Below, piece by piece: positions 33,053 to 43,969 of a stretch of DNA of 64,000 nt. The notes beneath the pieces are model-generated. The model was not told the DNA's origin and made no database searches. It was given only the letters and a program-made list of their open reading frames with translations. Each line of letters begins with the position of its first letter. Position 1 is the stretch's first letter. Position numbers and translations under genes: made by a program. This DNA is from Paraphaeosphaeria minitans (Eukaryota > Ascomycota > Dothideomycetes > Pleosporales > Didymosphaeriaceae). The DNA lies in assembly GCA_015832175.1 (NCBI GenBank), contig WJXW01000003.1:3968001-4032000 (forward strand), given 5' to 3'.

Positions 33053-34963
33053 GAGACAGTGTCGAGAGCTTGGGGTTCTAGTGGGTAGGTGGGTGTCGCA
33101 TCGCACAATGATGTAGTTTTCTATGCAAGCGTGTTGGCGATGGTAGTCTGATTTTCGGCGAGGAGTTCTCATTGCGGCTTGAGGGTTTGACGATCACCGA
33201 GACAATAACCATTTTCTCCTCGCGAGCCCCGTTTCACGCTACAGTGTTGCAGCTTCGAGGGTCATCATAAAATTTGTGGTTTGTGTTGACTGCGTCCTCT
33301 GTGCAAGTCTCATGCGTAAGGGGAACTGTAGGCGTAGATATGGAAATCTCGAGACACTGTTGTTTTAATCAAAGGATCGAGATCCGTTGAGTGGTCATGA
33401 TAATTCGTGCTGATATCGCGTTTCGAGAAATTCAGGGCGATCTGAAGGCGGTTGGCGCCTTTACCGATGGCTGATGAATCGTCCTGATGCTGAATGCGGA
33501 TCCGGTCGAGCTCGCACCGATGCTGGGGCCCGAGAGAGCAAAGCCGCGTGCAGATGATTCTCAATTATGTGCTGTCCGAGTGGGCAGATCACCCGCGGGT
33601 TGCTGTTCAGATACAAAACAGGTGCGAGTCGTTCAAAATCGTGCGTTGTAGACAGTTTCGATGAGATCTCGTGTAGATATGAAATGTGATAAGAATGAGT
33701 CTAGCACGAAGCACCTACGCTAGGTTGGTACGGTACCGCAGTGTAGCGTTCCACGTGGTGCAGTATGCTCGCTGACTGGTCAATCCCCATGCGACCGGGT
33801 TTGCTCACACCATGAAAAACTTTGTGCGGCACAGCATAAGGAATTCTGATGCTTTCTTGGCAGATGCTCGCCTGGTTCCATTGGGGCTCGGCTTCTTGCA
33901 ATTACGGCCTGGGCTGAGGTCAGAGACTTCTCGAAGAGGCTGGATTGGAATCCAGGATCTGCCTCGCATACACCGGTTCCAAGTAACCGGATATTCTAGT
34001 CGCGCTGCAGGATGCATGAGGCGGAAGCGGGGCTTAGCTTTCCTAAGATTTAAGATTGCTATTGTGATTGTTCTCTCGGGACACGAGGTCACTCTGGCGG
34101 GGGTATTCCAGTGGTGATAATCAGTCAGACAAACGAATATCGCTTCGTTTGTACCTAATGCATTTTCGACGATTTCCGTTGCGAGCGTTCGCAGGTCGCT
34201 GTTCGGAAATTCGAAGACCCATGATAGACCCGCGGATTGGTCAATGCTGTGGAGATCATGTCGCAGTAAGTGGTGAGGGCAGTGTTGCCTGATAGAATCA
34301 CTGGATGTGGTGTGATATAGGCAAATATCATTGGTTGCCAGTGTCGATCGAACTCCCTTGCGTCTTGCTATCGCGAAGGGAGCAGGAGACACCCACATCT
34401 TTCGCATGACTGTGATGTTTCCGAGAAGAAGCCTACGATATCGACATGTGATGGGATCCGCCGATGCAGAGTGTTTCCAATATCGTGCTTCTTGCGATGG
34501 TGCTGCGGTATACAGTGTAAACGCGCGACGTTGGTGGTCTAGAATGGGGACTCGGGAGAGCCGCACGTACACAACCCAGCGGGTCCGAAATACACAGCCA
34601 ATGATACTGTCAGACGGGAGTAGGACTACCAGAAAACATTCTCACAGAGTGAGGCCCTAAATACTGCATGTGGAAAACGACCGGGATGCTGGTGCCTGCA
34701 GGGACCACTGGGCCGGGTGCATGGGTCCCATCCGCGAGTCTGTTCTTAGGCCCGTCTGTGAAAGCGATGCAGTGGACGCAGGCATGGCGTCAAGGAGCGC
34801 GAGTGCATGCTGGCTGTGGAGTAGAGCGGAGTAGGGTGGAGGGAAGGAGGAACGTGTGACAGCGGCAAACGCAGGTATGTAGGTAGGTAGGTAGGTACCT
34901 CGAGCATCGTCTCACGAGGACGAGAGACGCCGAGCTGAGCAAGACCCGACAGGCAATCAGCGC
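33053..34963. other. Intergenic, no convincing gene
   Basis: A 255-codon open frame lies on the minus strand at 33805-34572, but it lacks an ATG at its 5' end, shows no domain and overlaps open frames on the plus strand, so I do not call it. A (TAGG)n microsatellite lies at about 34879-34898. Confidence 0.4.
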
Positions 34964-35040
34964 AGGAGGAGGAGGAGGAGGAGGAGGAGGAGGAGGAGGA
35001 GGTGGAGGAGGAGGTGGTGGAGAGGAAGCGGAGGAGAAGG
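34964..35040. repeat. (AGG)n microsatellite
   Basis: A purine-only run of AGG triplets, perfect to about 35001 and then interrupted by T, lies in the PHO84 upstream region. Tetranucleotide TAGG/GGTA runs sit on both sides (about 34879-34898 and 35079-35130). Confidence 0.95.
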
Positions 35041-35135
35041 AGGCGTAGGCCGGGCTTGCGTGGGGAGGGCTTGGCGTGGTAGGTAGGCAGGTACGATAGG
35101 TAGGTACGGTAGGTAGGTGGTACCTACCGTAGAAA

Positions 35136-35143
35136 CACGTGGG
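35136..35143 (+). promoter_or_regulatory. Putative Pho4/NUC-1 site CACGTGGG upstream of PHO84
   Basis: CACGTGGG is the high-affinity form of the E-box bound by yeast Pho4 and its Neurospora counterpart NUC-1 under phosphate starvation. Here it lies about 390 bp before the start codon of a PHO84-type transporter, a classical target of that factor. The match is seen directly; binding is inferred. Confidence 0.55.
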
Positions 35144-35409
35144 TCGCTTGATTGGCTGCAGGAAGGCGCGACGCTGGAGCGCTCACATTCAATGTCGGTC
35201 GCGCCTTCCCAGGTCAGAAATGGTGTCACTCGAGGGAGCGTCCAGAAGTCGACGCCCCGGCAGCAAAACACGCATCGACGTTCGCTCGCGGCCGCTCCGA
35301 GCTCTGCTCAACAAACCCGTGCCCTGCCCCGACAACCCTCATTCGTTGACACGCACCCAAGTTGATGCCAAGTGCGCCTCCTCGGCATGCTACCTTCGCC
35401 CGTGTTCGA

Positions 35410-35418
35410 TATATAAGG
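35410..35418 (+). promoter_or_regulatory. TATA box of PHO84-like gene
   Basis: TATATAAGG lies 111-119 bp before the ATG at 35529, a normal distance for an inducible fungal gene, and is followed by a pyrimidine-rich leader with CCACCACCATGG at the start. Confidence 0.6.
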
Positions 35419-35528
35419 CCTGAGACTGAAGCCAGCTTCAGCTCCTTGGCCGCAGCCTTCGCAACTCTTGTCCTTGCTTGCCATCTTCTGGGCGCTTGGG
35501 ACCAAGCTCGCCAAAAGCTTCCACCACC

Positions 35529-37496
35529 ATGGCCAACATCGCCGCCAACAAGACCTCCGGCGGGAACAACGCGTTCCACAACTTCAACAATGATTTCGCT
35601 CACATCGAAGACCCCAACGAGCGCCGTCGCTTGGCCCTGGCCGAGATCGACAAGGCCCCGTTCGGCTGGTATCACGTTCGTGCAATCTTGGTGGCCGGTA
35701 CGTGAAGCCCACGCACGACGTGACCATGTCTCTGGCATGCTCGCCGGATGCCTCGCCTTGCTCTTGTGAGCCACACTGATCTCGTGTTCGCGCGTCTAGG
35801 CACTGGTTTCTTCACCGACAGCTACGACATCTTCTGTGTCTCGTTGCTCTGCATCATGTTGGGCATCGTCTACAAGCACGACAACAAGGGCGTCTTGCTG
35901 ACGACCCAGGATACTGCCATCAAGCTGTCAACCTCGGCCGGTACTGTCATCGGTCAGTTCGGCTTCGGTGCTCTTGCCGACATTGTCGGTCGCAAGAAGA
36001 TGTACGGTCTCGAGCTGATCCTGATCATCGTGGCTACACTCGCTCAGTCCCTCACTGGCCCGGGCCCAGGGACGAGCATCGTGGGTTTGATCATCTTCTG
36101 GCGTGTACTCATGGGTATTGGTATGTTCTCACGCATCCCTGTCACGCTTAACCACGAAACTAATCCCAACAGGGATTGGCGGCGACTACCCTCTCTCAAG
36201 CATCATCACATCCGAGTTCGCTACCACCAAGTGGCGTGGTGCAATGATGGCCGCCGTCTTCTCCATGCAAGGTCTCGGACAGCTCGCCGGTGCCCTCGTC
36301 ATGCTCTGCTTGACTGCTGGTTTCAAAGACTCTCTTTCTACCGCAGTCAAGACCAAAGCCACCGCTGGCCTTCCTGCAACCACCAACTACCAAAACTGCA
36401 CTGGAGAATGTGCTGTCTCTGTTGACAAGATGTGGAGAGCTCTAATCGGTATGTCCTACCTATTCGCAACCACAGACGTTGACCGTGTGATCGTGACTGA
36501 CACGTTACAGGTATTGGCATCGTACCCGCCGTGATTGCTCTCTACTACCGTCTCACCATTCCCGAGACCCCACGTTACACCTTTGACGTTGCTCGTGATA
36601 TCGAGAAAGCTAACGCCGACACGGAGAAGTACCTCTCTGGCAAGCACGGCGAGGGCCACCCCGACGAGATCCAAGCTGTTGCCGCCCGTCGCGCTTCCGT
36701 CGAGCAACTTGAGGTGCCCAAGGCTTCATGGTCCGATTTCTTCACCTTCTACGGCAAGCTCCGCAACGGCAAGATCCTATTCGGCACCGCAATGTCCTGG
36801 CTGTTGCTCGACGTTGCCTTTTATGGACTCGGCTTGAACGCTTCTACTGTCCTTACGGCCATCGGCTACGGAAGTGGCAATAACGCCTATGACCAGCTGT
36901 ACAACCTTGCTGCCGGTAACGCTATTCTAACCTGTGCCGGTGCTATTCCTGGATACTGGCTTGCCGTTGCCACCATTGACACAGTCGGTCGTAAGCCCCT
37001 CCAACTCATCGGGTTCAGTTTTCTTACCATCCTCTTTATCGTTTGGGGTTTCGCCTACCAGCATCTATCCAACCATGCGATGCTTGCCATCTATGTGCTC
37101 ATCCAGCTCTTCTTCAACTGGGGACCTAACACTACGACTTTCATCATACCCGGCGAGTGCTTCCCAACCCGTTACCGTTCGACCTCGCACGGTATCTCTG
37201 CCGGTTTTGGCAAGATTGGATCCATCATCGCCCAGGGTGCCATTGCTCCTCTGCGCACTCGCGGTGCCGTCAAGAGCGGTGATTCTCCATGGCTCAACCA
37301 CGTCATGCAGATTTTCTCTGCTTTCATGTTTGCCGGTGTCTTCACCACGCTCCTCATCCCCGAGACAAAGCGCAGGACGCTTGAGGATCTTGCTATGGAT
37401 TGGGACATGGGTGGCGAGAGCATCTCCGGGGCGCCTGTCTTGAACAAGTCTACGGACGCCAACAGCGAAGAGCACCACGAGCCTAAGACCGTCTAA
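35529..37496 (+). CDS. PHO84: High-affinity phosphate:H+ symporter, PHO84/PHO-5 type (MFS)
   Basis: Four exons, 35529-35697, 35800-36120, 36173-36448 and 36511-37496, with introns of 102, 52 and 62 nt, give 583 aa, the usual length. The start lies in ACCATGG. The phosphate:H+ symporter family pattern is intact: GTGFFTDSYDIFCVSL in the first membrane helix, GALADIVGRKKMYG in the first cytosolic loop, GIGIGGDYPLSSIITSEF across an intron, IPETPRYTFDV before the large central loop, and FIIPGECFPTRYRSTSHG in the second half. Twelve membrane helices are expected. It imports phosphate at the plasma membrane, and in yeast the relative also senses phosphate. The large loop (about residues 275-330) is hydrophilic. 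Its promoter carries CACGTGGG and a TATA box. Confidence 0.95.
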
Positions 37497-38493
37497 AAGC
37501 ATGGGGCGTCGTGCAGGGAGCGGAGCGCAGGCGTGAGCGCTTGTCAGTCGCTTCTGCCCGAGGAATTAGCCTTGGCCAAGTCCATGTATAACCTAATAAT
37601 CTGCATACCCCGTTCGACCAGATGGTAAGTACCATCGGTCGCTTCATTTTCAATACTACTCTTATTTTGAAATCCAATATTCACTCTTCCCGTGTCCTTG
37701 CAATGCTTCTGGATGCTCACTGCCGTTGCAATCTTGTCAGCTGTTGCTTTGCATATCGATTGGCTTGCAGTCGTCGATGGTCATAGGAGATAGCTTGCCT
37801 TCGTGAGTTTCACCGTACACTCTCACGCACACATGGAGTCACCACATTTTGCTACATTAGCATCTCCAAATACCCTCTCACTTCTTCGACCCCTTCACAG
37901 TCTTTTAAAATCTTATCTAGTACGTCTTACTAATACTGTGTAAAATACTTGACATAATTCTATATGACCAGAAGACTACTTAACGTAGCGTAATACTAAT
38001 TCCCCTCATTGAGTAATGCGCGTCTTTGCGAAGAGGCTGTGAGTGACCTGAGACAGTTTACCTATGCTGACCATGCTGTCGACGGTACAGACTGCTACAG
38101 AACCACCGTACGATCTAACCCATTTGTGTCGAAAGTGGGTCGGACTGGCGATGCGAGTCGAATCGACGAGTGCTGGTGCCGAGTGCCGAAGGTCTGTACT
38201 CACGCGTGCGAATTGGTTTTCGGGGCTCAGCGTCTGGGCTTACTCGTAAGTAGGTACGGAATGCGCACGCATCGGAACCCTTTTCACAGGCATATTGATA
38301 AGTCTTTTCTCTATCAAGACAACATTTGAATTTTTATTCTACCAATGCAAGATGCAGTAATGCTGCTGATGCCCGAGAGAACTGCCAAATAGGTACCCAT
38401 CATTTGTATCTAATATTTCCGTATCAATACAACGAACGCAATCAATCAATTTACCGAGAGTCACTCTCTCCAACACCAGGAAATATCACAAGT
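37497..38493. other. Intergenic between convergent genes
   Basis: PHO84-like (+) and the RNase-like gene (-) converge here. No further gene is seen; the longest frame is about 106 codons without recognisable content. Confidence 0.4.
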
Positions 38494-39409
38494 CTAGGCC
38501 GTCTTGCCCTTGCCAGCCTTGCCAGCCTTGCCCTTGGCCTTGCCCGTAGTCTGGCCGCTTGTCTGAGCGCAAACCTCGTACTGTTCGTCGGAGCCAGGCT
38601 CTCGCTGGGTGGTCTTGACGTAGTTGTAGTTGCTGTCCAGGATGACGTAGTTGACCTCAGGCATGGCACCAGCTGCACCACTAGTTAGCATGTGACTACG
38701 TGTCGAGCGCACACGGAGGGTACTCACTCTTCCAAACTCCCTTCTCGAGAATGGGGAACATCAAGACGCCCTTCCCAACCTTTGTAGCTTCGCCACCAGT
38801 TGGGCACTTGGTAGGCTCTTTCTCCCCCTTATTTGACGTCTTCTTGGGCGTCTTCTTAGGTGTAGTCTTCTTCGGTGTAGTCTTCTTCGGTGTAGTCTTC
38901 TTCGGTGCCTTCTTCGGGGCGGTCTTCTTCAAAGTGGTACTGGCACTGCTGCTCTTGCCTCCTTTCGTTCCACGTCGTTTCTCAAGAGCATGATCTTCCT
39001 CCTCCTGTTCCTCCTGCTCCTCCTCCTCCTCTTGCTCTTCCTCTCTCTTCGCCGCCTTGCCCTTCTTTTGGGTCGTCTTCGCACCGGCCTCATTCGTCTC
39101 CTTGGCGGGCTTGTAATTGGCTGGGAAGTGAAGTCCCTTGCCCGTCTTGCCCTTGACCTTCATGGCCTTGGCCTGCGCCACGGCCGCGTTGATCTGCGCC
39201 GCAGTAAACTTGATACCGGTGCATGTCACGGTTCCGGTGAAGGAATTGGCGGCTGGACACTGAGCGCCGGCTTTGCCTTTCGTGCCTTTCGTGGCAGTGC
39301 CCTTCGTACCGCCGACGGCCGTTCCCGTTTTGCCTGCCCTGGCATTGAGAGTGGGACTCGCGGCGGTGAGCACGGCGAAGCCCAAGAGAAAAATATTCTT
39401 GAAAAGCAT
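38494..39409 (-). CDS. Secreted RNase-T1-like protein with long charged insertion; catalytic residues not conserved
   Basis: Exons 38728-39409 and 38494-38672 on the minus strand, with a 55-nt intron (GTGAGT...GCTAAC...TGCAG), give 286 aa. Residues 1-18 are a signal peptide. The pieces of a fungal N1/T1 ribonuclease fold are recognisable in order: Cys and TGIKFTAAQINAAVAQA (51-80), HFPANYKP (94-101), LMFPILEKGVWKTGAMPEVN (216-235), VILDSNYNYV and finally EPGSDEQYEVC. At the positions where T1-type RNases have His, Glu, Arg and His, I see Ala, Met, a non-Arg residue and Arg. Between the first and second halves lies an insertion: an acidic tract (122-139) flanked by Lys-Arg pairs and a PKKTT repeat (165-191). 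It may be an effector-like pseudo-RNase. The fold assignment is inference. Confidence 0.65.
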
Positions 39410-40477
39410 GGTGATGGAGACCTGCCCCTTGGTTGATGTGGATAAATGGGTAAGAGGAAGTGAAAGAACGAACAAATCAATGTATGAATGTATGAGTGAA
39501 TGAATGAAGTGCAATGAATGAATGTCGAAAGGAAGCTGGCGACGTAAGAGACTCGAAGACACACAATCTACAAATCGTCCTTGTCAAACTTCGCAGTTGA
39601 AATATATCAACGAAATTAACATAGCGGTCAACATTGCGCGGCCCAACGTCGTGGACGTCCGTAGCGTGGCCCACTTACCCACGCGACGAGCATGTCCGTT
39701 TTCCGACGGCCAGGATCTATACCTCGCAGGCTGTGCGGACATTCGAAAAGGTGAAATAGTGTTTATGGCTGGGGTCGTGAACTTCTCACGATGCCGAGTA
39801 TGCTTAATTCCTAGATAGGTTAGAAGCGTGTGAAGCTTAACCTTAAAAGCACTAAGGCTGGTGGCCCGAAATAGGTACAAGTTCGAAAACTTCTTCCGGT
39901 AGCGCGTTTCACGGGCTCGATTCAGGTACCTGCATCGGCACTCGAGATTTCGAGCCTGGCAATTTGGATGTTAACTCCACATGCGCTGGCTGTGCGCGCT
40001 TGTTCTGCACAGTGCAGAGCGCTCTCCAGAGAGCGGGCTCTGTGGAGTAGGTAGGCTCTGTGGAGTAGATAACCACCCTACCACAAGTATGATACTACTT
40101 TCTGTACGTCGCTCTTCGCTGTCGTAATTCGAGCTCTGACGCATGTCTGGTCATGCAATATGATTACTTCGCTATGCGCAAAGGCGAGGCCTTATCTTGG
40201 GCTGCTGCGGTCGTGATGCCTTGGCCGGAGATACCTACGCTAGCGTCTGTGCTGGGGGTTGAGAAGCGGAGTGCATCCGGACATCGGGCAATGCAACTTC
40301 GAAGAACTCCCGTAGACGTTTAGTTCCAAAACCGCACGTAGATTTGGCATTATAAGATGGATCAGTTTGGCTCTTTAAAGATCACTTCGATCATCAACCA
40401 ACTTTGTCTTCACATTCATTCTTACACCTAACTATTGGCACTGGATTGCCAATCTGTCATTACCTTGTTTTCTCAAC
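39410..40477. other. Divergent intergenic region
   Basis: Upstream of both secreted-protein genes (38494-39409 on minus, 40478-41443 on plus). Two copies of GCTCTGTGGAGTAG occur at about 40038-40067. No gene is seen. Confidence 0.4.
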
Positions 40478-41443
40478 ATGCGTTCCTTCCATAAGCTTGT
40501 CGTTTTATTTTTCCACATCTTCTTGTGGTTTAACAATGTCGCCGAGGCTGATAAAGGCAAACCGAATCTGGACAAGTACCATCCAGGAAGCGGCAGATTA
40601 GGCGTAGAGCTTGATTACGAGCTGGCCAAAGCCGGTGCTGAAGATATGATAGCCGGAAAGCCGGCCTCGAAAGGAAAGATGCAAAGCCGACTCATCTTCA
40701 TCTCGCACTTGACAGGTGTGGGCAGGGTTGAGGATGACGAACTCGCCCAAATCGCCATGGATGGTTACCTGTAAGCAGGCCTCATATCGCCTAATGGAGA
40801 CTCACACCCTGTCTTAACACACGCTGACTTTGTATCTTCACATCAGAGAAATGGTTCAGAACGCCAACCTGTACAAAATTAACAAGGCCGACTTCCCCTC
40901 AGTTATGACAGCCTTCTACTACGGCAATGAAATTATCCTGGCCAGCTCACAGAAAGGTGGCACTGCTATCACATACACTCGCGACAACGCTGTCTCCAGG
41001 CTTGTTGAACAATGCATTACACCCGCTACCAAATCCAACGAGGCAAAATGTGGAGAGATGAGCGCCGCCCAGCTCTGGCAGCGTCTGCACCCTGGTCAAC
41101 TGATCAGCACGGCCCACATTGTCACCGTTACCGTTATCTCGGGCAACAAGAACAATGCACTATCCTCCAAGCCGGCGGATCTCAAAGTCTGGCCCCCGTG
41201 CTCACCGACTAATGTAAGCAATGCTCTCATTCAACAGCTACCAGCAGACTGGTACTCACATCTACGAAACAGGGCGGTGGTTGTGCTGAAATCGTTGGTC
41301 CGGGCAAGGTTGTCGATAGGGAAGTCTTACCCGAGTCTTGGACGGGACCTGTTACGTACTCCACGACAGGCTGGGTCAAAACCGATATGCAGGTCCTGTC
41401 TTTTGTTTCCCCCGTCCAGCAACAAACGACTGGCCAAACCTAG
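40478..41443 (+). CDS. Secreted protein of unknown function with CGE and PC...C motifs
   Basis: Three exons, 40478-40770, 40847-41213 and 41273-41443, with introns of 76 and 59 nt, give 276 aa. Residues 1-24 are a signal peptide (LVVLFFHIFLWFNN core). The mature part contains YYGNEIILASSQKGGTAITY, then AKCGEMSAAQLWQRLHPG, VTVTVISGN and a Cys pair PPCSPTNGGGC formed across the second intron. A C-x-E motif followed by a Pro-Cys...Cys motif recalls zinc-dependent deaminases, but the Cys spacing (seven residues) is not the usual two, so this is only a hint. The second intron is needed because the unspliced frame degrades while splicing opens GGGCAEIVGPGKVVDREVLP and a clean stop. No other family is recognised. 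Confidence 0.7.
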
Positions 41444-42030
41444 GGGAACATGCTGTGCATTACCTCGCACAATCAACGTGTGTACAAGTTACCGCATGGT
41501 TACACACTGTACTTACAAATTCTCTTTGGCGCTGTATGATTGGGGTTTCGTGGATTATGGCACAAAGGCATTGCTAGTGATACTTCTCGCTACAAATACA
41601 TTATTTTGTTTTTATATACTAGCTGTATTCGCAGTGAATGTTCTTCACTCGCAATTCTGTAATCCCTATCTCCTGCAATGCTTTTCCGAAAGCCGAGTAT
41701 ACTGTAGGAGCGAGGCAGCAGAGAAAACATGAAGATAGTCCACCCATTCATACATGGGACGGAGCGATGATAGCCTGCATTTGTGCATTGAACAAAACAA
41801 AGTGTGTTGTGTTGCTTCACAAAGGAGTAATACGGCATTGGTGCTTTAAACTTCGTCTTGCGGACTGTTTATTGAACAATAACGACGAACTGCCTATCGC
41901 CCCTGGAAAATTCAAATACTGTGCTTCAATGGGCTACGGTTTGGTGGTAAGAGAAGATTCAGCGGTACTATAAGACCAGGGTATCATTTATCATAGCCCT
42001 AGTGATGTTCCCCATTCCGCTCGTCATCTC
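41444..42030. other. Intergenic between convergent genes
   Basis: No gene is seen. The plus-strand frame that continues past 41443 is the unspliced reading frame of the secreted protein gene and not a separate product. Confidence 0.45.
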
Positions 42031-43494
42031 TCATACGTTTTCCCAGGGCTCCTCGTCGTCCTGTTTGATGATTCTATGCTTTAATTTCGATCCCTCGAAG
42101 ACTTGCTCGAACCTATCATACTGCTCGTATTCAATCCAGTTGGACCCCCGAACAAGATAGAAACAAATCTCGACGAGACGCGGTGTTCTCGTCGATGAAG
42201 TATCGACAATCCAGGATCGAAGCTTATTCATTTCATCGTGTTCGTTGTAAGCATACGCTTCTGGCATCGTTCCGTCCGTGACCGTCACGACTTCAACATT
42301 AGGAGGCATGCTATCCTCCAATCGTCTTGCAGGATTTTCATCGATTTCCCAGTCGGGAAGCAATAGTCCGAATGGCACTTTGAATTGCTTGATGTTGACA
42401 AAGCCACCCAGGCCGTTCAGAGATCCTTGAACGTGGATCGCCGGGAAGTCGTAATGATCCCATGCCACATTACTTGTAGCACTGATGGTGAGGTCCTCAA
42501 GAGTATCCTGGACTGGTTTCAAAGCTTCAACAAACCTGTTGAGATCAATCGTGTCGGTATTCAGCGGATCGACTTGGGGCACATATTTCCACTCCCAGCT
42601 CAAACATTTGAGAGCCCGTGTTCGTTCGAGGACTTGCGCCAGAAAGTCAACGTGCACGAATGAGAGAGATAGCGATGTGAGATGAGTAAGGTCGGGTGGG
42701 GTTGCCGGCCAGGTAAACGGCAACGAGCCGGGGTTGAGACACCAGCCTTTAATGCTGCGTATTGACGGAAGACTAAGAAGGGCCATCATATCTCGGGGAT
42801 TGCAAAAGTCTGGGTTCCGTCCAGGGTCAGTGTCCATTGGTCCAGGAAATGAGATGTCCTTGAGGTGTTCAAAGCGAGAAAGTCCGTGGTTTGATGGATC
42901 AAAAACAGCAGACTGAAATATTTTACCAAGAAACTGGTTTTCACCAGCAGTTTTTGGTGGAACTCTTTCGAATTTTGTTGTCTCAAGGTACGGTAAGACA
43001 ACAGCGTACCCGACGCGAAAACTCGCAAGGTTGGGCAAGTTTGACAGCAACTGTGCGACAACAGCGTTCAAATCGCCCGAGCGCAGTTTTTCTATCCAGA
43101 GATCGGCATATGAGAGGCCAGAGCTTGCAATGAATGCGACAAGATCGGAAATCCCATCCTCGTCCGTCAGTTGTGGTGGACAAGGTTTGGGTGTATCGTC
43201 CTGGTGACGCCAGGACCCTTTGTGGAGGTCCTGAATCTTCGGTTCGCCATCTCTCAAATGCACAGACTTGACAAAGGCTCCTAGCTTAGGTTTGTTGAAG
43301 ATACTTCGAGAGAGGCGGAGCAATGGACGTGGGTTATCTCGATGTATACTAAAGTCGATTTGCGAATAGAGTAATGGCGTTGCAAATTCATATAGCTTTT
43401 TGCTGGCGAGACTCACGGCAGTGAGGTCACTGATCGACACCTGCCTGAGGATGGAGTCTAAAAGTTCCGTGGGACAGCCAGGAAGAGTCGCCAT
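42031..43494 (-). CDS. F-box protein, 487 aa, leucine-rich C-terminal region
   Basis: An intron-less frame starts at ATG 43494. The N terminus LPGCPTELLDSILRQVSISD followed by LTAVSLASKKLYEFATPLLY is a typical fungal F-box, expected to bind Skp1 in an SCF complex. The remainder has repeated leucine-rich stretches (LLSNLPNLASFRVGYAVVLP, MMALLSLPSIRSIKGWCLNP, HLTSLSLSFVHVDFLAQVLE, ALKCLSWEWKYV) that suggest an irregular LRR-like fold, common in the expanded F-box sets of filamentous ascomycetes. The target is unknown. It is not obviously related to the other F-box gene in this window beyond the F-box. Confidence 0.85.
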   Translation of the reverse strand: MATLPGCPTELLDSILRQVSISDLTAVSLASKKLYEFATPLLYSQIDFSIHRDNPRPLLRLSRSIFNKPKLGAFVKSVHLRDGEPKIQDLHKGSWRHQDDTPKPCPPQLTDEDGISDLVAFIASSGLSYADLWIEKLRSGDLNAVVAQLLSNLPNLASFRVGYAVVLPYLETTKFERVPPKTAGENQFLGKIFQSAVFDPSNHGLSRFEHLKDISFPGPMDTDPGRNPDFCNPRDMMALLSLPSIRSIKGWCLNPGSLPFTWPATPPDLTHLTSLSLSFVHVDFLAQVLERTRALKCLSWEWKYVPQVDPLNTDTIDLNRFVEALKPVQDTLEDLTISATSNVAWDHYDFPAIHVQGSLNGLGGFVNIKQFKVPFGLLLPDWEIDENPARRLEDSMPPNVEVVTVTDGTMPEAYAYNEHDEMNKLRSWIVDTSSTRTPRLVEICFYLVRGSNWIEYEQYDRFEQVFEGSKLKHRIIKQDDEEPWENV

Positions 43495-43969
43495 GTTTGG
43501 GGTGAGATTGATAAGAGCCCAAGCAGATAATAGTGGGTGATATAATGCGTCAGAAATTTGTAAGTCCGGAAAAAGGTGCCAATGCGATCAGATTCGTGCA
43601 ACACCGCCACTTTTGGGGAACGAGGTCTTATTATAATATGGGTAATCGTAGAACCACGGACTTCGCAGGCCACGGTACAAAGTTTCCGGCACTTGGCCCC
43701 ATCAGGTTAGGTCAATTAAAAGCTTTGAAGGATGCATGTAGCGCATGTTAAGCATGTGTGGGTCCGTGATTCGACAATGGTAGTAGTGTTAGCTTAGCTA
43801 TGATTGAAGGGACAGCAACGCAGCCTGGACGATAACTGCACATAATCGGATCGCGACAAGAACAGCCCTAATATATCACCTAGATGTTGGTTGAAAGAAC
43901 CACACAAGGTCCATGCACGGAAGCTTAGATATTTCCACGCTTTATATATTTCCTTCTAGCAAGAGCACA
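43495..43969. other. Intergenic, no gene seen
   Basis: This is the upstream region of the F-box gene and the 3' flank of the phenolic acid decarboxylase gene. No feature is supported. Confidence 0.4.

Noticed and set aside
33805..34572. 255-codon open frame on the minus strand
   Set aside because: It has no ATG at its 5' end and no recognisable motif, and the plus strand is also partly open over the same bases. A frame of this length can arise by chance in 64 kb.
38700..39436. Leucine/phenylalanine-rich frames opposite the RNase-like gene
   Set aside because: They are complements of the lysine- and glutamate-rich repeats of that gene.
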